This document shows, in pieces, positions 1 through 7,954 of a stretch of 64,000 bases of DNA; position 1 is the stretch's first letter; each line of letters opens with the position of its first letter. Made by a program: the position numbers and the translations under genes. Where the stretch lies: the NCBI GenBank assembly GCA_963791295.1, contig CAWBRY010000001.1, positions 2,108,001-2,172,000 of the forward strand, in the 5' to 3' direction. Under the pieces are notes generated by a model. The model did not search any database, was not told where the DNA came from, and was given only the letters and a program-made list of their open reading frames with translations. This DNA comes from CAWBRY01 sp963791295 (lineage in GTDB: Bacteria > Bacteroidota > Bacteroidia > Chitinophagales > Chitinophagaceae).

Positions 1-635
1 GTAAATTTATTGAGCTTAATATAGCCGACCGCCGTATCGATCATATAAGCAGCGTCCACCGACGATACCGGTATACGGCCACGTGTAACCGTAATATCCA
101 CGTTTTTTTGACCACGAAGTATATGTAATATGATTTTTGATCCGCTCTCACCCCGGATCAATTGCCTGATCTCATCATTGCTTTTGAAACGGTCAGTGAG
201 GGAAGAGTCGTTTGCTCTTAAGATCTTATCGCCTATTTGCAGGCCCGCAATATCACTTGGCCCCTTTGGTATCACATATACAACATTCACTGTGTCCTTG
301 AAAATGTTGAATTCAACTCCAATGCCATCAAAATTTCCTGCCAGCTCCTCATTAGCTTCTTTTAATTCAACCGGGGGGAAATAAACAGAGTGCGGATCCA
401 ATTTGCTCATCATTTGCTCAATAGCTCCTCCCTGCAGTGAATCCAATCGCACCGAATCAACATATTTTAATTTGATCAGGTCGAGCGCCTCCTGAAGAGG
501 CGTGTTTTTCTCTGCCAGAAAAAATCCCTTTCCGTTTCCGCCCGGATCGTGCATTTGGTATCCAAAGAACATCCCTGCGATCATCACTATCGAAAACACC
601 AGTGGTAACCAAACCTGCAATTTATAATTCCTCAT
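1..635 (-). CDS. S41 family C-terminal processing peptidase (partial, N-terminal 211 aa)
   Basis: This gene runs off the left edge; only the N-terminal 211 residues are present, from an ATG at 635. I translated it by hand on the minus strand. It has an N-terminal membrane anchor or signal segment (about residues 8-27), a region typical of the family (SKLDPHSVYFPP at about 83-94), and then a PDZ domain (about 105-190) containing the carboxylate-binding-loop type sequence GIGVEF and the PxGPxxxAGLxxGDKI signature. The catalytic Ser/Lys core lies outside the window. Such Tsp/CtpA proteases act in the periplasm and trim or degrade proteins from their C-termini. It is divergent from the sugar kinase at 780, with 144 bp between them. 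Confidence 0.88.
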   Translation of the reverse strand, partial: MRNYKLQVWLPLVFSIVMIAGMFFGYQMHDPGGNGKGFFLAEKNTPLQEALDLIKLKYVDSVRLDSLQGGAIEQMMSKLDPHSVYFPPVELKEANEELAGNFDGIGVEFNIFKDTVNVVYVIPKGPSDIAGLQIGDKILRANDSSLTDRFKSNDEIRQLIRGESGSKIILHILRGQKNVDITVTRGRIPVSSVDAAYMIDTAVGYIKLNKF

Positions 636-779
636 CGTCTATCTTTACGGTTAATTTGATGCAAATTAGAAAAAAGTTTAAAGTTTGAGATTGAATACTT
701 TAGATACCATCTCCTTTAGCTGGTAAAATTATCAAGCTTTAAAAACTGCAAATGTTAAACTTTATCCCGACTAGCCATT

Positions 780-1646
780 ATGTCTTTCACCAGTCTGATA
801 GCCGATAGCGGAGCCACAAAAGCGGAATGGTGCCTCGTACATAAAGGCAGGATCAAAACATTTTTTACGCAGGGTATCAGTCCTTATTTTCTCACCGGAG
901 AGCAGATCACAGCTCTCCTGGCCAAAGAATTGCAGCCGAAACTGAGAAAGGTCCCGATTGATTATATATTTTATTATGGTACCGGCTGTGCCAATCCGGC
1001 AAATGCGCGAATGGTGAAAAAGGCACTGAGCAATGTATTTACTTCGACGGCCATCTCCGTCAATACAGACTTGGTGGCGGCTGCAAGGGCTGGATGCGGA
1101 AGGGACAAGGGAATCGCTTGTATTCTCGGTACCGGATCCAATTCCTGCTATTATGATGGTAAAAAAATAATTAAGAACAGGTCAAGCCTGGGTTACGTCC
1201 TCGGTGATGAAGGAAGCGGCGCTTACCTGGGCAAAAAAGTGGTTCAACACTATTTCTACGATAAGTTTGACGACCTACTAAGACGACGCTTTGACAACGA
1301 CTATGGTATTGGTATTGTTGAGATCCTCGACAATGTTTATAAGAAGCCTTTGCCAAATCGTTACCTGGCAAGCTTTACACAGTTTTTGGCAAAGAATCGC
1401 GGCCACCAGACCATTGAAAAGATCATTCACGACGGACTCAATGATTTTTTTGAAACGCACTTGACCCAATACAAGGAAGCATTGAAATATCCGATTCATT
1501 TCACCGGCAGCGTTGGATTTGGATTTAAGGATGTGTTAGGGGAAATTTGCAAAAATTATGGCTTTACCCTGGGTAAAGTATTAAAAAATCCGATGGAAGG
1601 ACTGATCGAATATCACCACCAAAAGAAACCCGGCAATGCCATTTGA
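780..1646 (+). CDS. BadF/BadG/BcrA/BcrD-family sugar kinase (probable GlcNAc or MurNAc kinase)
   Basis: The 288-residue protein has the ASKHA ATPase fold signatures of the BadF/BadG family: a phosphate-1 loop at the N-terminus (ADSGATKAEWCLV, about residues 8-20), a second phosphate motif (ACILGTGSNSCYYDG, about 112-126), and an adenosine motif near the C-terminus (HFTGSVGFGF). Family members phosphorylate N-acetylglucosamine or N-acetylmuramic acid. The stop overlaps the start of murQ by 11 bp, so the two are almost certainly co-transcribed. Because MurQ consumes MurNAc-6-phosphate, the neighbour suggests that this kinase makes that substrate. This is an inference from context; the sequence alone does not separate GlcNAc from MurNAc specificity. 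Confidence 0.8.
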   Translation: MSFTSLIADSGATKAEWCLVHKGRIKTFFTQGISPYFLTGEQITALLAKELQPKLRKVPIDYIFYYGTGCANPANARMVKKALSNVFTSTAISVNTDLVAAARAGCGRDKGIACILGTGSNSCYYDGKKIIKNRSSLGYVLGDEGSGAYLGKKVVQHYFYDKFDDLLRRRFDNDYGIGIVEILDNVYKKPLPNRYLASFTQFLAKNRGHQTIEKIIHDGLNDFFETHLTQYKEALKYPIHFTGSVGFGFKDVLGEICKNYGFTLGKVLKNPMEGLIEYHHQKKPGNAI

Positions 1647-2451
1647 AAAGATTACTGAGCAATCGAGCAGGTATCGCCACCTGGAGAAAATGCCCGTTGG
1701 GAAATTGCTAAGCTACATTAACGAAGAAGATCAAGTGGTGCCCGGCGCAGTGAGGAAGACCATTCCACAGATTGAAAAGCTGGTCGATGTGATCAGTGAT
1801 AAAATGCTAATGGGCGGGCGCCTGTTTTATATTGGTGCAGGTACCAGCGGGCGATTGGGAATTGTCGATGCCAGCGAATGCCCACCTACCTATGGCGTGC
1901 CTCATGGATTAGTGATTGGTATTATTGCCGGCGGCGAAAAAGCGATCACCATGCCTGTTGAATTCGCCGAAGACGATAAGACGCAGGGCTGGAAAGACCT
2001 GCAATCACACCATGTTTCTGATAAAGATGTGGTCATAGGCATTGCCGCCAGCGGTACTACGCCGTATGTGATCGGGGCTTTGGAGGAATGCAGGAAAAGA
2101 GGAATAGTTACGGGCAGCATCGCTTGCAATCCGGATTCACCAGTCAGCGACGCAGCCGATTTTCCGATCGAAGTGATTGTGGGCCCGGAATTCGTTACCG
2201 GAAGTACGCGAATGAAAAGTGGAACGGCACAAAAATTAGTTCTAAATATGATTTCGACTTCGGTAATGATTCAATTAGGCAGGGTGGAGGACAACAAGAT
2301 GGTGAATATGCAACTCACCAACGAAAAACTGGTTGACCGTGGAGTGAAAATGCTAATGGAGAGAATCACGATGCAAGACTATGATAAAGCAAAACAACTT
2401 TTGCTCAAGCATGGCAGCGTAAAAAAGGCGACAGAGGCATTTGGCAAGTAG
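1636..2451 (+). CDS. murQ: N-acetylmuramic acid 6-phosphate etherase
   Basis: MurQ cleaves the lactyl ether of MurNAc-6-phosphate to give GlcNAc-6-phosphate and D-lactate in peptidoglycan recycling. The 271-residue protein is a SIS-domain protein with the family signature GAGTSGRLGIVDASECPPTYG-type region (about residues 67-86, with the catalytic-type Glu in SECPPT), a second conserved block VIGIAASGTTPYV (about 134-146), and GPEFVTGSTRMKSGTAQK (about 183-200). Length is slightly shorter than the usual ~300 residues. The ATG lies inside the end of the upstream kinase gene, which implies translational coupling. The pair forms a two-gene recycling operon; thrA follows after 52 bp. Confidence 0.93.
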   Translation: MPFEKITEQSSRYRHLEKMPVGKLLSYINEEDQVVPGAVRKTIPQIEKLVDVISDKMLMGGRLFYIGAGTSGRLGIVDASECPPTYGVPHGLVIGIIAGGEKAITMPVEFAEDDKTQGWKDLQSHHVSDKDVVIGIAASGTTPYVIGALEECRKRGIVTGSIACNPDSPVSDAADFPIEVIVGPEFVTGSTRMKSGTAQKLVLNMISTSVMIQLGRVEDNKMVNMQLTNEKLVDRGVKMLMERITMQDYDKAKQLLLKHGSVKKATEAFGK

Positions 2452-2503
2452 TTGATTTCGGTCGTTCAGCGATCAACAAATTTCAATCATTTAAATTAAG
2501 ATA

Positions 2504-4963
2504 ATGCAGGTTCTTAAATTCGGAGGTACATCGGTTGCGAATGCAGAAAATATCAACAAGGTCGTTGCGATAGGAAAGGAGACAACAAAAAAAGGAAAAA
2601 CAATCCTGGTTGTCTCCGCACTAGGTGGAGTGACTGATCTGTTGTTGAATGCAGCAGCTATGGCAGCAGAAGGCAATGAGCAATACAAGGAATCCCTGGC
2701 GACGATTGAACAGCGGCATTTGGAGGCGGTAAAACAGTTGATACCCGTAGCAAACCAAAGTCAGCTATTGAGCCTGGTAAAAAAAGGAAGCAATGAGATT
2801 GAAGATATATGTAATGGCATTTTTTTATTAGGAGAACTGACTCCACGATCTAAAGACAGGATCAGCAGTTACGGAGAATGGCTTTCTTCCCAAATCATCT
2901 CTGCAAAATTTTCTGCTGAGGGAATTGAAAATGCGTGGAAAGATGCCCGTGAATTGATCATCACCAATTCCATTTTCAATGCAGCCGAAGTAGATTTTTC
3001 TTTAACTAATGAAAAAATCGCTGAATATTTCAAGCGTGCTAAAGGATCATTATTCATCATTCCCGGTTTCATCGCAGCCACCAAAGACGGGATTACGACC
3101 ACACTGGGCCGTGGTGGCTCAGATTATACTGCCGCCATCATCGCTTCGGCATTGGGAGCCGACGTATTGGAGATCTGGACGGATGTGAGTGGAATGATGA
3201 CCGCCGATCCGAGATTGACCAATAATGCGCGCATCATTCCTCAGATATCTTACCAGGAAGCGATGGAACTCTCGCATTTCGGCGCCAAAGTCATTTATCC
3301 GCCAACCATACAACCGGTAATGAGCAAGAATATTCCGGTATGGATAAAAAATACATTTGCCCCCGATGATAAGGGTACGCTGATCGAATCGGTATCTGCA
3401 GAAAAAGGAAATATCGTTCGCGGTATTTCCAGCATCAACAATATTGTATTGATCAGCCTGGAAGGAAGTGGTATGATCGGCATTCCAGGATTTTCAAAAC
3501 GCCTGTTCGAGGCTTTGAGCAATGAAAAGATAAATGTCATCCTGATTACACAGAGTTCATCTGAGCATTCAATTACGGCAGGCATCGATGCTTCTTTAGC
3601 CGAAAATGCCAAGCATGCGGTGGACCACGCTTTCAGCAATGAAATCGCTTTGCAAAAAGTGGAGCCGTTAAAGATAGAAGCAGGGCTTTCGATTGTCGCC
3701 CTGGTAGGGGACAATATGAAAAACCATCCGGGCATCAGTGGCAGGATGTTCGGTGCCATGGGTAGGAATGGTGTGAATATCCGCGCGATTGCGCAAGGAT
3801 CATCAGAGAAAAATATTTCGGCCGTTATTTCAACCAAGGATGTCCGTAAGGCAATCAACGTCTTGCACGAGGACTTCTTTGAGACCACTTATAAGCAGGT
3901 TAACCTGTTCATCATTGGCACAGGCAATGTGGGTGCGAAACTGCTGGGACAACTCGAACAACAGCTGAAAGTACTAAGCGAACAAATGCGTATGCAGGTA
4001 AGAGTTATTGGCCTGTCCAATAGCCGAACCATGGTGATAGATGAAGAAGGTATCGAACTAAAGAATTGGAAAGAAAGATTAACAGGATCTGATGCAGCTG
4101 ATTTACAAAAATTCATTGACGAGATCATTACCCGCAACCTGCGAAATTCTGTGTTTGTCGATATAACCGCCAATGATAAAGTAGCCAGTGTATATGAACA
4201 ACTATTGCAAAAAAGTATTTCTGTGGTTGCCTGCAACAAAGTGGCTGCTTCTTCTTCATATAACAATTATAAAAAACTGAAGGACCTGGCCAGGGAATTC
4301 AATTGCCAGTTTTTATTTGAAACAAATGTCGGCGCGGGTCTTCCTGTCATTGGTACATTGAATGATCTGATGCGTAGCGGAGACCGGGTGCATCGGATTG
4401 AGGCCGTATTGAGCGGCACACTCAATTTTGTGTTCAACCATTACGACGGCACACGACCGTTTGGACAAGTAGTAAAGCAGGCCCAGGATGAAGGTTATAC
4501 CGAACCCGACCCACGACTCGACCTCGGCGGGACAGATGTGATGAGAAAGATCATGATACTGGCGCGCGAGGCCGGAGAAAAAATTGAAATGGCGGATATC
4601 AAAAATAATTCCTTCATGCCGCCCAATTGTATGAAAGGTGATGTCGCGAATTTTTATAAAGAAATGGCCAAAGAGGAACAACACTTTAAGAAGCTATATG
4701 AGAAGGCAAAGGAAGGAGGCAATAAATTAAAATTCGTGGCGTCGTTTGAGCACGTCTCTGGTCAGGGCGGCAAAGCCTCTGTGGGACTGCAACATATCGA
4801 CCCGAAGCATGATCTTTTCCATCTTTATGGAAAGGACAATGTCGTTTTATTTTACACGGATCGGTATAAGGAACAACCATTGGTAATAAAAGGAGCGGGA
4901 GCTGGGGCGGATGTGACGGCCAGCGGTGTATTTGCTGACATATTAAGAGCTGGAACTCCATGA
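2504..4963 (+). CDS. thrA: Bifunctional aspartokinase / homoserine dehydrogenase
   Basis: This 819-residue fusion catalyses the first (aspartate to aspartyl phosphate) and third (aspartate semialdehyde to homoserine) steps of the threonine/methionine branch. The N-terminal kinase starts with the KFGGTSVANAENI motif (residues 5-17) and carries the TTLGRGGSDYTAA block (about 200-212). Two ACT domains (about 305-460) are expected to bind threonine or another feedback effector. The homoserine dehydrogenase begins near residue 467 with a Rossmann motif (IGTGNVGAKLLGQL) and contains GAGLPVIGTLNDL and the EPDPRLDLGGTDVMRK catalytic region. It is the first gene of thrABC; its stop overlaps the thrB start as ATGA. 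No leader-peptide attenuator was seen in the 52 bp upstream. Confidence 0.96.
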   Translation: MQVLKFGGTSVANAENINKVVAIGKETTKKGKTILVVSALGGVTDLLLNAAAMAAEGNEQYKESLATIEQRHLEAVKQLIPVANQSQLLSLVKKGSNEIEDICNGIFLLGELTPRSKDRISSYGEWLSSQIISAKFSAEGIENAWKDARELIITNSIFNAAEVDFSLTNEKIAEYFKRAKGSLFIIPGFIAATKDGITTTLGRGGSDYTAAIIASALGADVLEIWTDVSGMMTADPRLTNNARIIPQISYQEAMELSHFGAKVIYPPTIQPVMSKNIPVWIKNTFAPDDKGTLIESVSAEKGNIVRGISSINNIVLISLEGSGMIGIPGFSKRLFEALSNEKINVILITQSSSEHSITAGIDASLAENAKHAVDHAFSNEIALQKVEPLKIEAGLSIVALVGDNMKNHPGISGRMFGAMGRNGVNIRAIAQGSSEKNISAVISTKDVRKAINVLHEDFFETTYKQVNLFIIGTGNVGAKLLGQLEQQLKVLSEQMRMQVRVIGLSNSRTMVIDEEGIELKNWKERLTGSDAADLQKFIDEIITRNLRNSVFVDITANDKVASVYEQLLQKSISVVACNKVAASSSYNNYKKLKDLAREFNCQFLFETNVGAGLPVIGTLNDLMRSGDRVHRIEAVLSGTLNFVFNHYDGTRPFGQVVKQAQDEGYTEPDPRLDLGGTDVMRKIMILAREAGEKIEMADIKNNSFMPPNCMKGDVANFYKEMAKEEQHFKKLYEKAKEGGNKLKFVASFEHVSGQGGKASVGLQHIDPKHDLFHLYGKDNVVLFYTDRYKEQPLVIKGAGAGADVTASGVFADILRAGTP

Positions 4964-5889
4964 AAGAAGACCGCGTTTGTACGGTGCATAGTCCGGCTAC
5001 GGTAGCCAACCTGGTATGCGGATTCGATATACTCGGTATGGCATTGAGCGAACCCTACGATATCATGACGCTGAAGTTGACCTCCGATCCCGGAGTGAAG
5101 ATTACGAATAAGGATGATTACAATCTGCCGACGGAACCGGAGAAAAATGTTGCAGGGGTCGTTTTGCTGTCGATCATTGAAAAGATGAATGGACAATTTG
5201 GATTTGAGCTGGAATTAGAAAAACATATTAAACCGGGAAGCGGGATCGGGTCCAGTGCCGCCAGTGCTGCGGGCGCGGCCGTTGCAGCCAATGAATTGCT
5301 CGACCATATTTTTTCAAATGAGGACCTGGTGCAATTTGCGATGAATGGAGAGAAGCTGGCCTCCGGTGTGAAACATGCAGATAATATCGCTCCCTGTATT
5401 TGGGGTGGCGTTAGCCTCATTCGATCGATCCATCCTTTGGATATCGTCGCATTGGATTGGCCTGAACTTTATATCACCGTTGTTCATCCGCAGATTGAGG
5501 TGAGGACCTCCGATGCAAGGCAAATATTGAGAAAGCAGGTGCTGTTGAAGGACGCTATTAAGCAATGGGGAAATATCGCCGGATTGGTGACGGGATTCAT
5601 GAAAAAAGATTATGATCTCATTGGTCGTTCGCTGGAAGATGTGATCATCGAACCCATTCGAAGCATTCTCATTCCTGGATTTGATGAAGTAAAAACCGGT
5701 TGCAAAGAGACAGGAGCACTGGGTGGTGGCATCTCTGGTTCAGGACCGTCCGTATTTATGTTGAGCAAGACCGAAGCAACAGCCAGGTCTGTTGAATCGG
5801 TTATGAAAGACGTGTACAATAGAATTGGGATCGAATTCAATACTTACGTTACCACAGTCAGTAAATCGGGAGTGGTGTGCAAGAAATGA
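4960..5889 (+). CDS. thrB: Homoserine kinase
   Basis: ThrB is a GHMP-superfamily kinase that phosphorylates homoserine on its hydroxyl to give O-phosphohomoserine. The 309-residue sequence shows an N-terminal substrate region (SPATVANLVCGFDILGMAL), the glycine/serine-rich ATP loop KPGSGIGSSAASAAGAAVA (about residues 90-108), and the C-terminal GALGGGISGSGPSVF block (about 250-264) typical of GHMP kinases. The length is that of the family. The start ATG overlaps the thrA stop (ATGA), and the stop overlaps the thrC ATG in the same way, so the three enzymes are translationally coupled. Confidence 0.95.
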   Translation: MKEDRVCTVHSPATVANLVCGFDILGMALSEPYDIMTLKLTSDPGVKITNKDDYNLPTEPEKNVAGVVLLSIIEKMNGQFGFELELEKHIKPGSGIGSSAASAAGAAVAANELLDHIFSNEDLVQFAMNGEKLASGVKHADNIAPCIWGGVSLIRSIHPLDIVALDWPELYITVVHPQIEVRTSDARQILRKQVLLKDAIKQWGNIAGLVTGFMKKDYDLIGRSLEDVIIEPIRSILIPGFDEVKTGCKETGALGGGISGSGPSVFMLSKTEATARSVESVMKDVYNRIGIEFNTYVTTVSKSGVVCKK

Positions 5890-7193
5890 AATTTTATAGT
5901 ACAAATCATAATTCCCCTTTAGCTGATTTCAAAGAGGCCACCATCAATGGGCAGGCTCCGGATAAGGGCTTATATTTTCCGGAAAAAATTCCACGTCTTG
6001 AAAAGGAATTCATAGATAAGATTGAAAATTATTCAAATGAAGAGATCGCTTTTCGCGTGATCAAGCCTTATGTCGTTGAAACAATTCCGGAACAACAACT
6101 TCGTGAAATCGTCAAAGAAACGGTCAACTTTCCAATTCCTCTGGTTGAAGTAAATGATAATGCGATCTATTCACTGGAGCTATTTCATGGGCCGACACTT
6201 GCATTCAAGGATGTCGGCGCCCGCTTCATGAGTCGTTGCCTGGGTTATTTCCTGAAAGGACAGAATAAAAAAGTGACGGTGTTGGTGGCGACTTCGGGCG
6301 ACACGGGTGGGGCAGTTGCGAATGGCTTTTATGAAGTGGAAGGAGTGAATGTAGTGATCCTCTATCCGTCTGGGAAAGTCAGCCAGGTACAGGAAATGCA
6401 ATTGACCACGCTGGGGAAGAATATTGAAGCGCTGGAAGTCAAAGGAACTTTCGATGATTGCCAGGAGATGGTGAAAAGAGCTTTTGCCGACAAGGACCTT
6501 AATAAAAGGACTTTTCTTACTTCGGCCAATTCAATCAATGTAGCCAGGTGGCTTCCGCAACAATTTTATTATTTCTTTGCCTACAAACAATGGCCTCACA
6601 AAGAGAAGCAAGCTCCGATTATAAGTGTGCCTAGCGGAAATTTTGGAAATATATGCGCCGGCATTCTCGCAAATAGAAGTGGTCTTCCGGTCAACCATTT
6701 TATTGCGGCATGCAATGAAAATAAAGTGATCCCCGAGTATCTAAATACTGGTCTTCTTAAACCGACAAGGGCGATCGCCACGTTAAGCAATGCCATGGAC
6801 GTTGGAGATCCAAGCAATTTTGTGCGTATACTGGAAATTTTTCATCACCAATTTCCTGAATTGAAAACTTGCCTGAGTGCAGAGAGTATTTCGGATGCGG
6901 AAACGATCGACATCATTAAGGATGTTTACAACTCACATCATTATCTACTCGATCCGCATGGCGCTGTTGCTTATCTCTCATTGCTACGATATCTAATGCG
7001 CAATGACCATCAAGGTCTAAAAGGAATATTCCTGGAGACGGCCCACCCGGTAAAATTTCCTGCGGCCATTGAAAAAAGCATTGATAAGAAGATCGATATT
7101 CCACCTTCTATTCAGCAGTCAATCAATAAAAAGAAAACCAGTGTCGTTATTGATACGGACTATGAAAATTTAAAGGAATTCCTGCTAAAATAA
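5886..7193 (+). CDS. thrC: Threonine synthase
   Basis: ThrC is a PLP enzyme converting O-phosphohomoserine to threonine. The 435-residue protein starts MKFYSTNHNSPLADFKEA, typical for the family. The PLP lysine lies in HGPTLAFKDVGARFM (about residues 101-115), the phosphate-binding loop in VATSGDTGGAVANGF (about 134-148), and the SVPSGNFGNICAG block follows. I chose ATG at 5886 over GTG at 5877, because 5886 gives the standard N-terminus and an ATGA overlap with the thrB stop matching the thrA-thrB junction. This closes the threonine operon. Confidence 0.95.
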   Translation: MKFYSTNHNSPLADFKEATINGQAPDKGLYFPEKIPRLEKEFIDKIENYSNEEIAFRVIKPYVVETIPEQQLREIVKETVNFPIPLVEVNDNAIYSLELFHGPTLAFKDVGARFMSRCLGYFLKGQNKKVTVLVATSGDTGGAVANGFYEVEGVNVVILYPSGKVSQVQEMQLTTLGKNIEALEVKGTFDDCQEMVKRAFADKDLNKRTFLTSANSINVARWLPQQFYYFFAYKQWPHKEKQAPIISVPSGNFGNICAGILANRSGLPVNHFIAACNENKVIPEYLNTGLLKPTRAIATLSNAMDVGDPSNFVRILEIFHHQFPELKTCLSAESISDAETIDIIKDVYNSHHYLLDPHGAVAYLSLLRYLMRNDHQGLKGIFLETAHPVKFPAAIEKSIDKKIDIPPSIQQSINKKKTSVVIDTDYENLKEFLLK

Positions 7194-7208
7194 TTTATTC
7201 CCCTGAAG

Positions 7209-7216
7209 TATATTTG
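7209..7216 (+). promoter_or_regulatory. Possible Bacteroidota -7 box (TATATTTG)
   Basis: TATATTTG matches the TAnnTTTG -7 consensus used by the Bacteroidota primary sigma factor. It lies 17 bp before the ATG at 7233. A clear -33 TTTG is not visible at the expected spacing, so this is only suggestive. Confidence 0.3.
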
Positions 7217-7232
7217 TGCCGGGAGCAGGGTT

Positions 7233-7811
7233 ATGCATAATATCGAGCCATATTATAACTGGAGACATATCTATGTAAGTGAGGAAGACGAACGATCTCC
7301 TTTTTTCGGTCGCGTCTATTCCGAGTTTGAATTCACGCAAACTGTTTACAATTATTTTATCCATCCGCAATGGGATGATTTTGGCAGCCGGACGCTCTAT
7401 TTGAAGATCCTGTTGGCAGACTATGAAGAAAAATATGCCGTCATTGAAATGATCGGAGAATGGAATGATGCAATAGAAAATGATATCATGGAATTGAAGC
7501 GGGAGGTTTTGGAAAAATTAATGGATGAAGGGATCTATAAGTTTATCCTGGTGGCGGAAAATGTTTTAAACTATCATAGCGATGGGCTCGACTACTATGA
7601 AGAATTGAATGAAGAAGTGAAAGAACAAAACGGATGGGTCGTTTGTTTAAACATGCCCGAACAAACGCAATACGATTTTAAAAGAGCTCACCTCGACCGC
7701 TACGTCGAATTGATCGACCTGGATAATTGGCGTGTCTATAAACCATTCCATCTATTTAAGAAGATAGACAACGAACAGAAAGCAAGACTGGAGAGTAAAG
7801 TCCAGGAGTAG
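7233..7811 (+). CDS. Conserved-looking hypothetical protein, cytoplasmic, 192 aa
   Basis: I do not recognise a named family. The 192-residue protein has no signal peptide and no membrane segment. It is acidic and rich in aromatic residues, with an N-terminal YYNWRHIYVSEEDERSPFFGR segment and a run of alternating strands and helices. An NGWVVCLNMPEQ strand and a C-terminal HLDRYVELIDLDNWRVYKP segment look well ordered, and the composition is ordinary for a folded soluble protein. It stands alone between thrC (39 bp upstream) and the T9SS gene. Base composition matches the neighbours, so it is likely a native gene of unknown function. Confidence 0.65.
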   Translation: MHNIEPYYNWRHIYVSEEDERSPFFGRVYSEFEFTQTVYNYFIHPQWDDFGSRTLYLKILLADYEEKYAVIEMIGEWNDAIENDIMELKREVLEKLMDEGIYKFILVAENVLNYHSDGLDYYEELNEEVKEQNGWVVCLNMPEQTQYDFKRAHLDRYVELIDLDNWRVYKPFHLFKKIDNEQKARLESKVQE

Positions 7812-7954
7812 TTTTCTTCACAGGTGCTTAACGACACCAACTGTATGGTATACCCGAAAATCTGAAGTAATGATTTCCCCTTAGTTTTTTTAATTGGAAA
7901 ATTTTCGAATTATAAAATTGATTTAGCTTCGCATTCCTTAAATCCATCTATTTC

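Noticed and set aside
130..384. 84-codon plus-strand frame
   Set aside because: It lies antisense to the S41 peptidase, which has clear family motifs on the minus strand.
2451..2504. Threonine attenuator leader
   Set aside because: No leader ORF with Thr codons and no terminator hairpin in the 52-bp gap.
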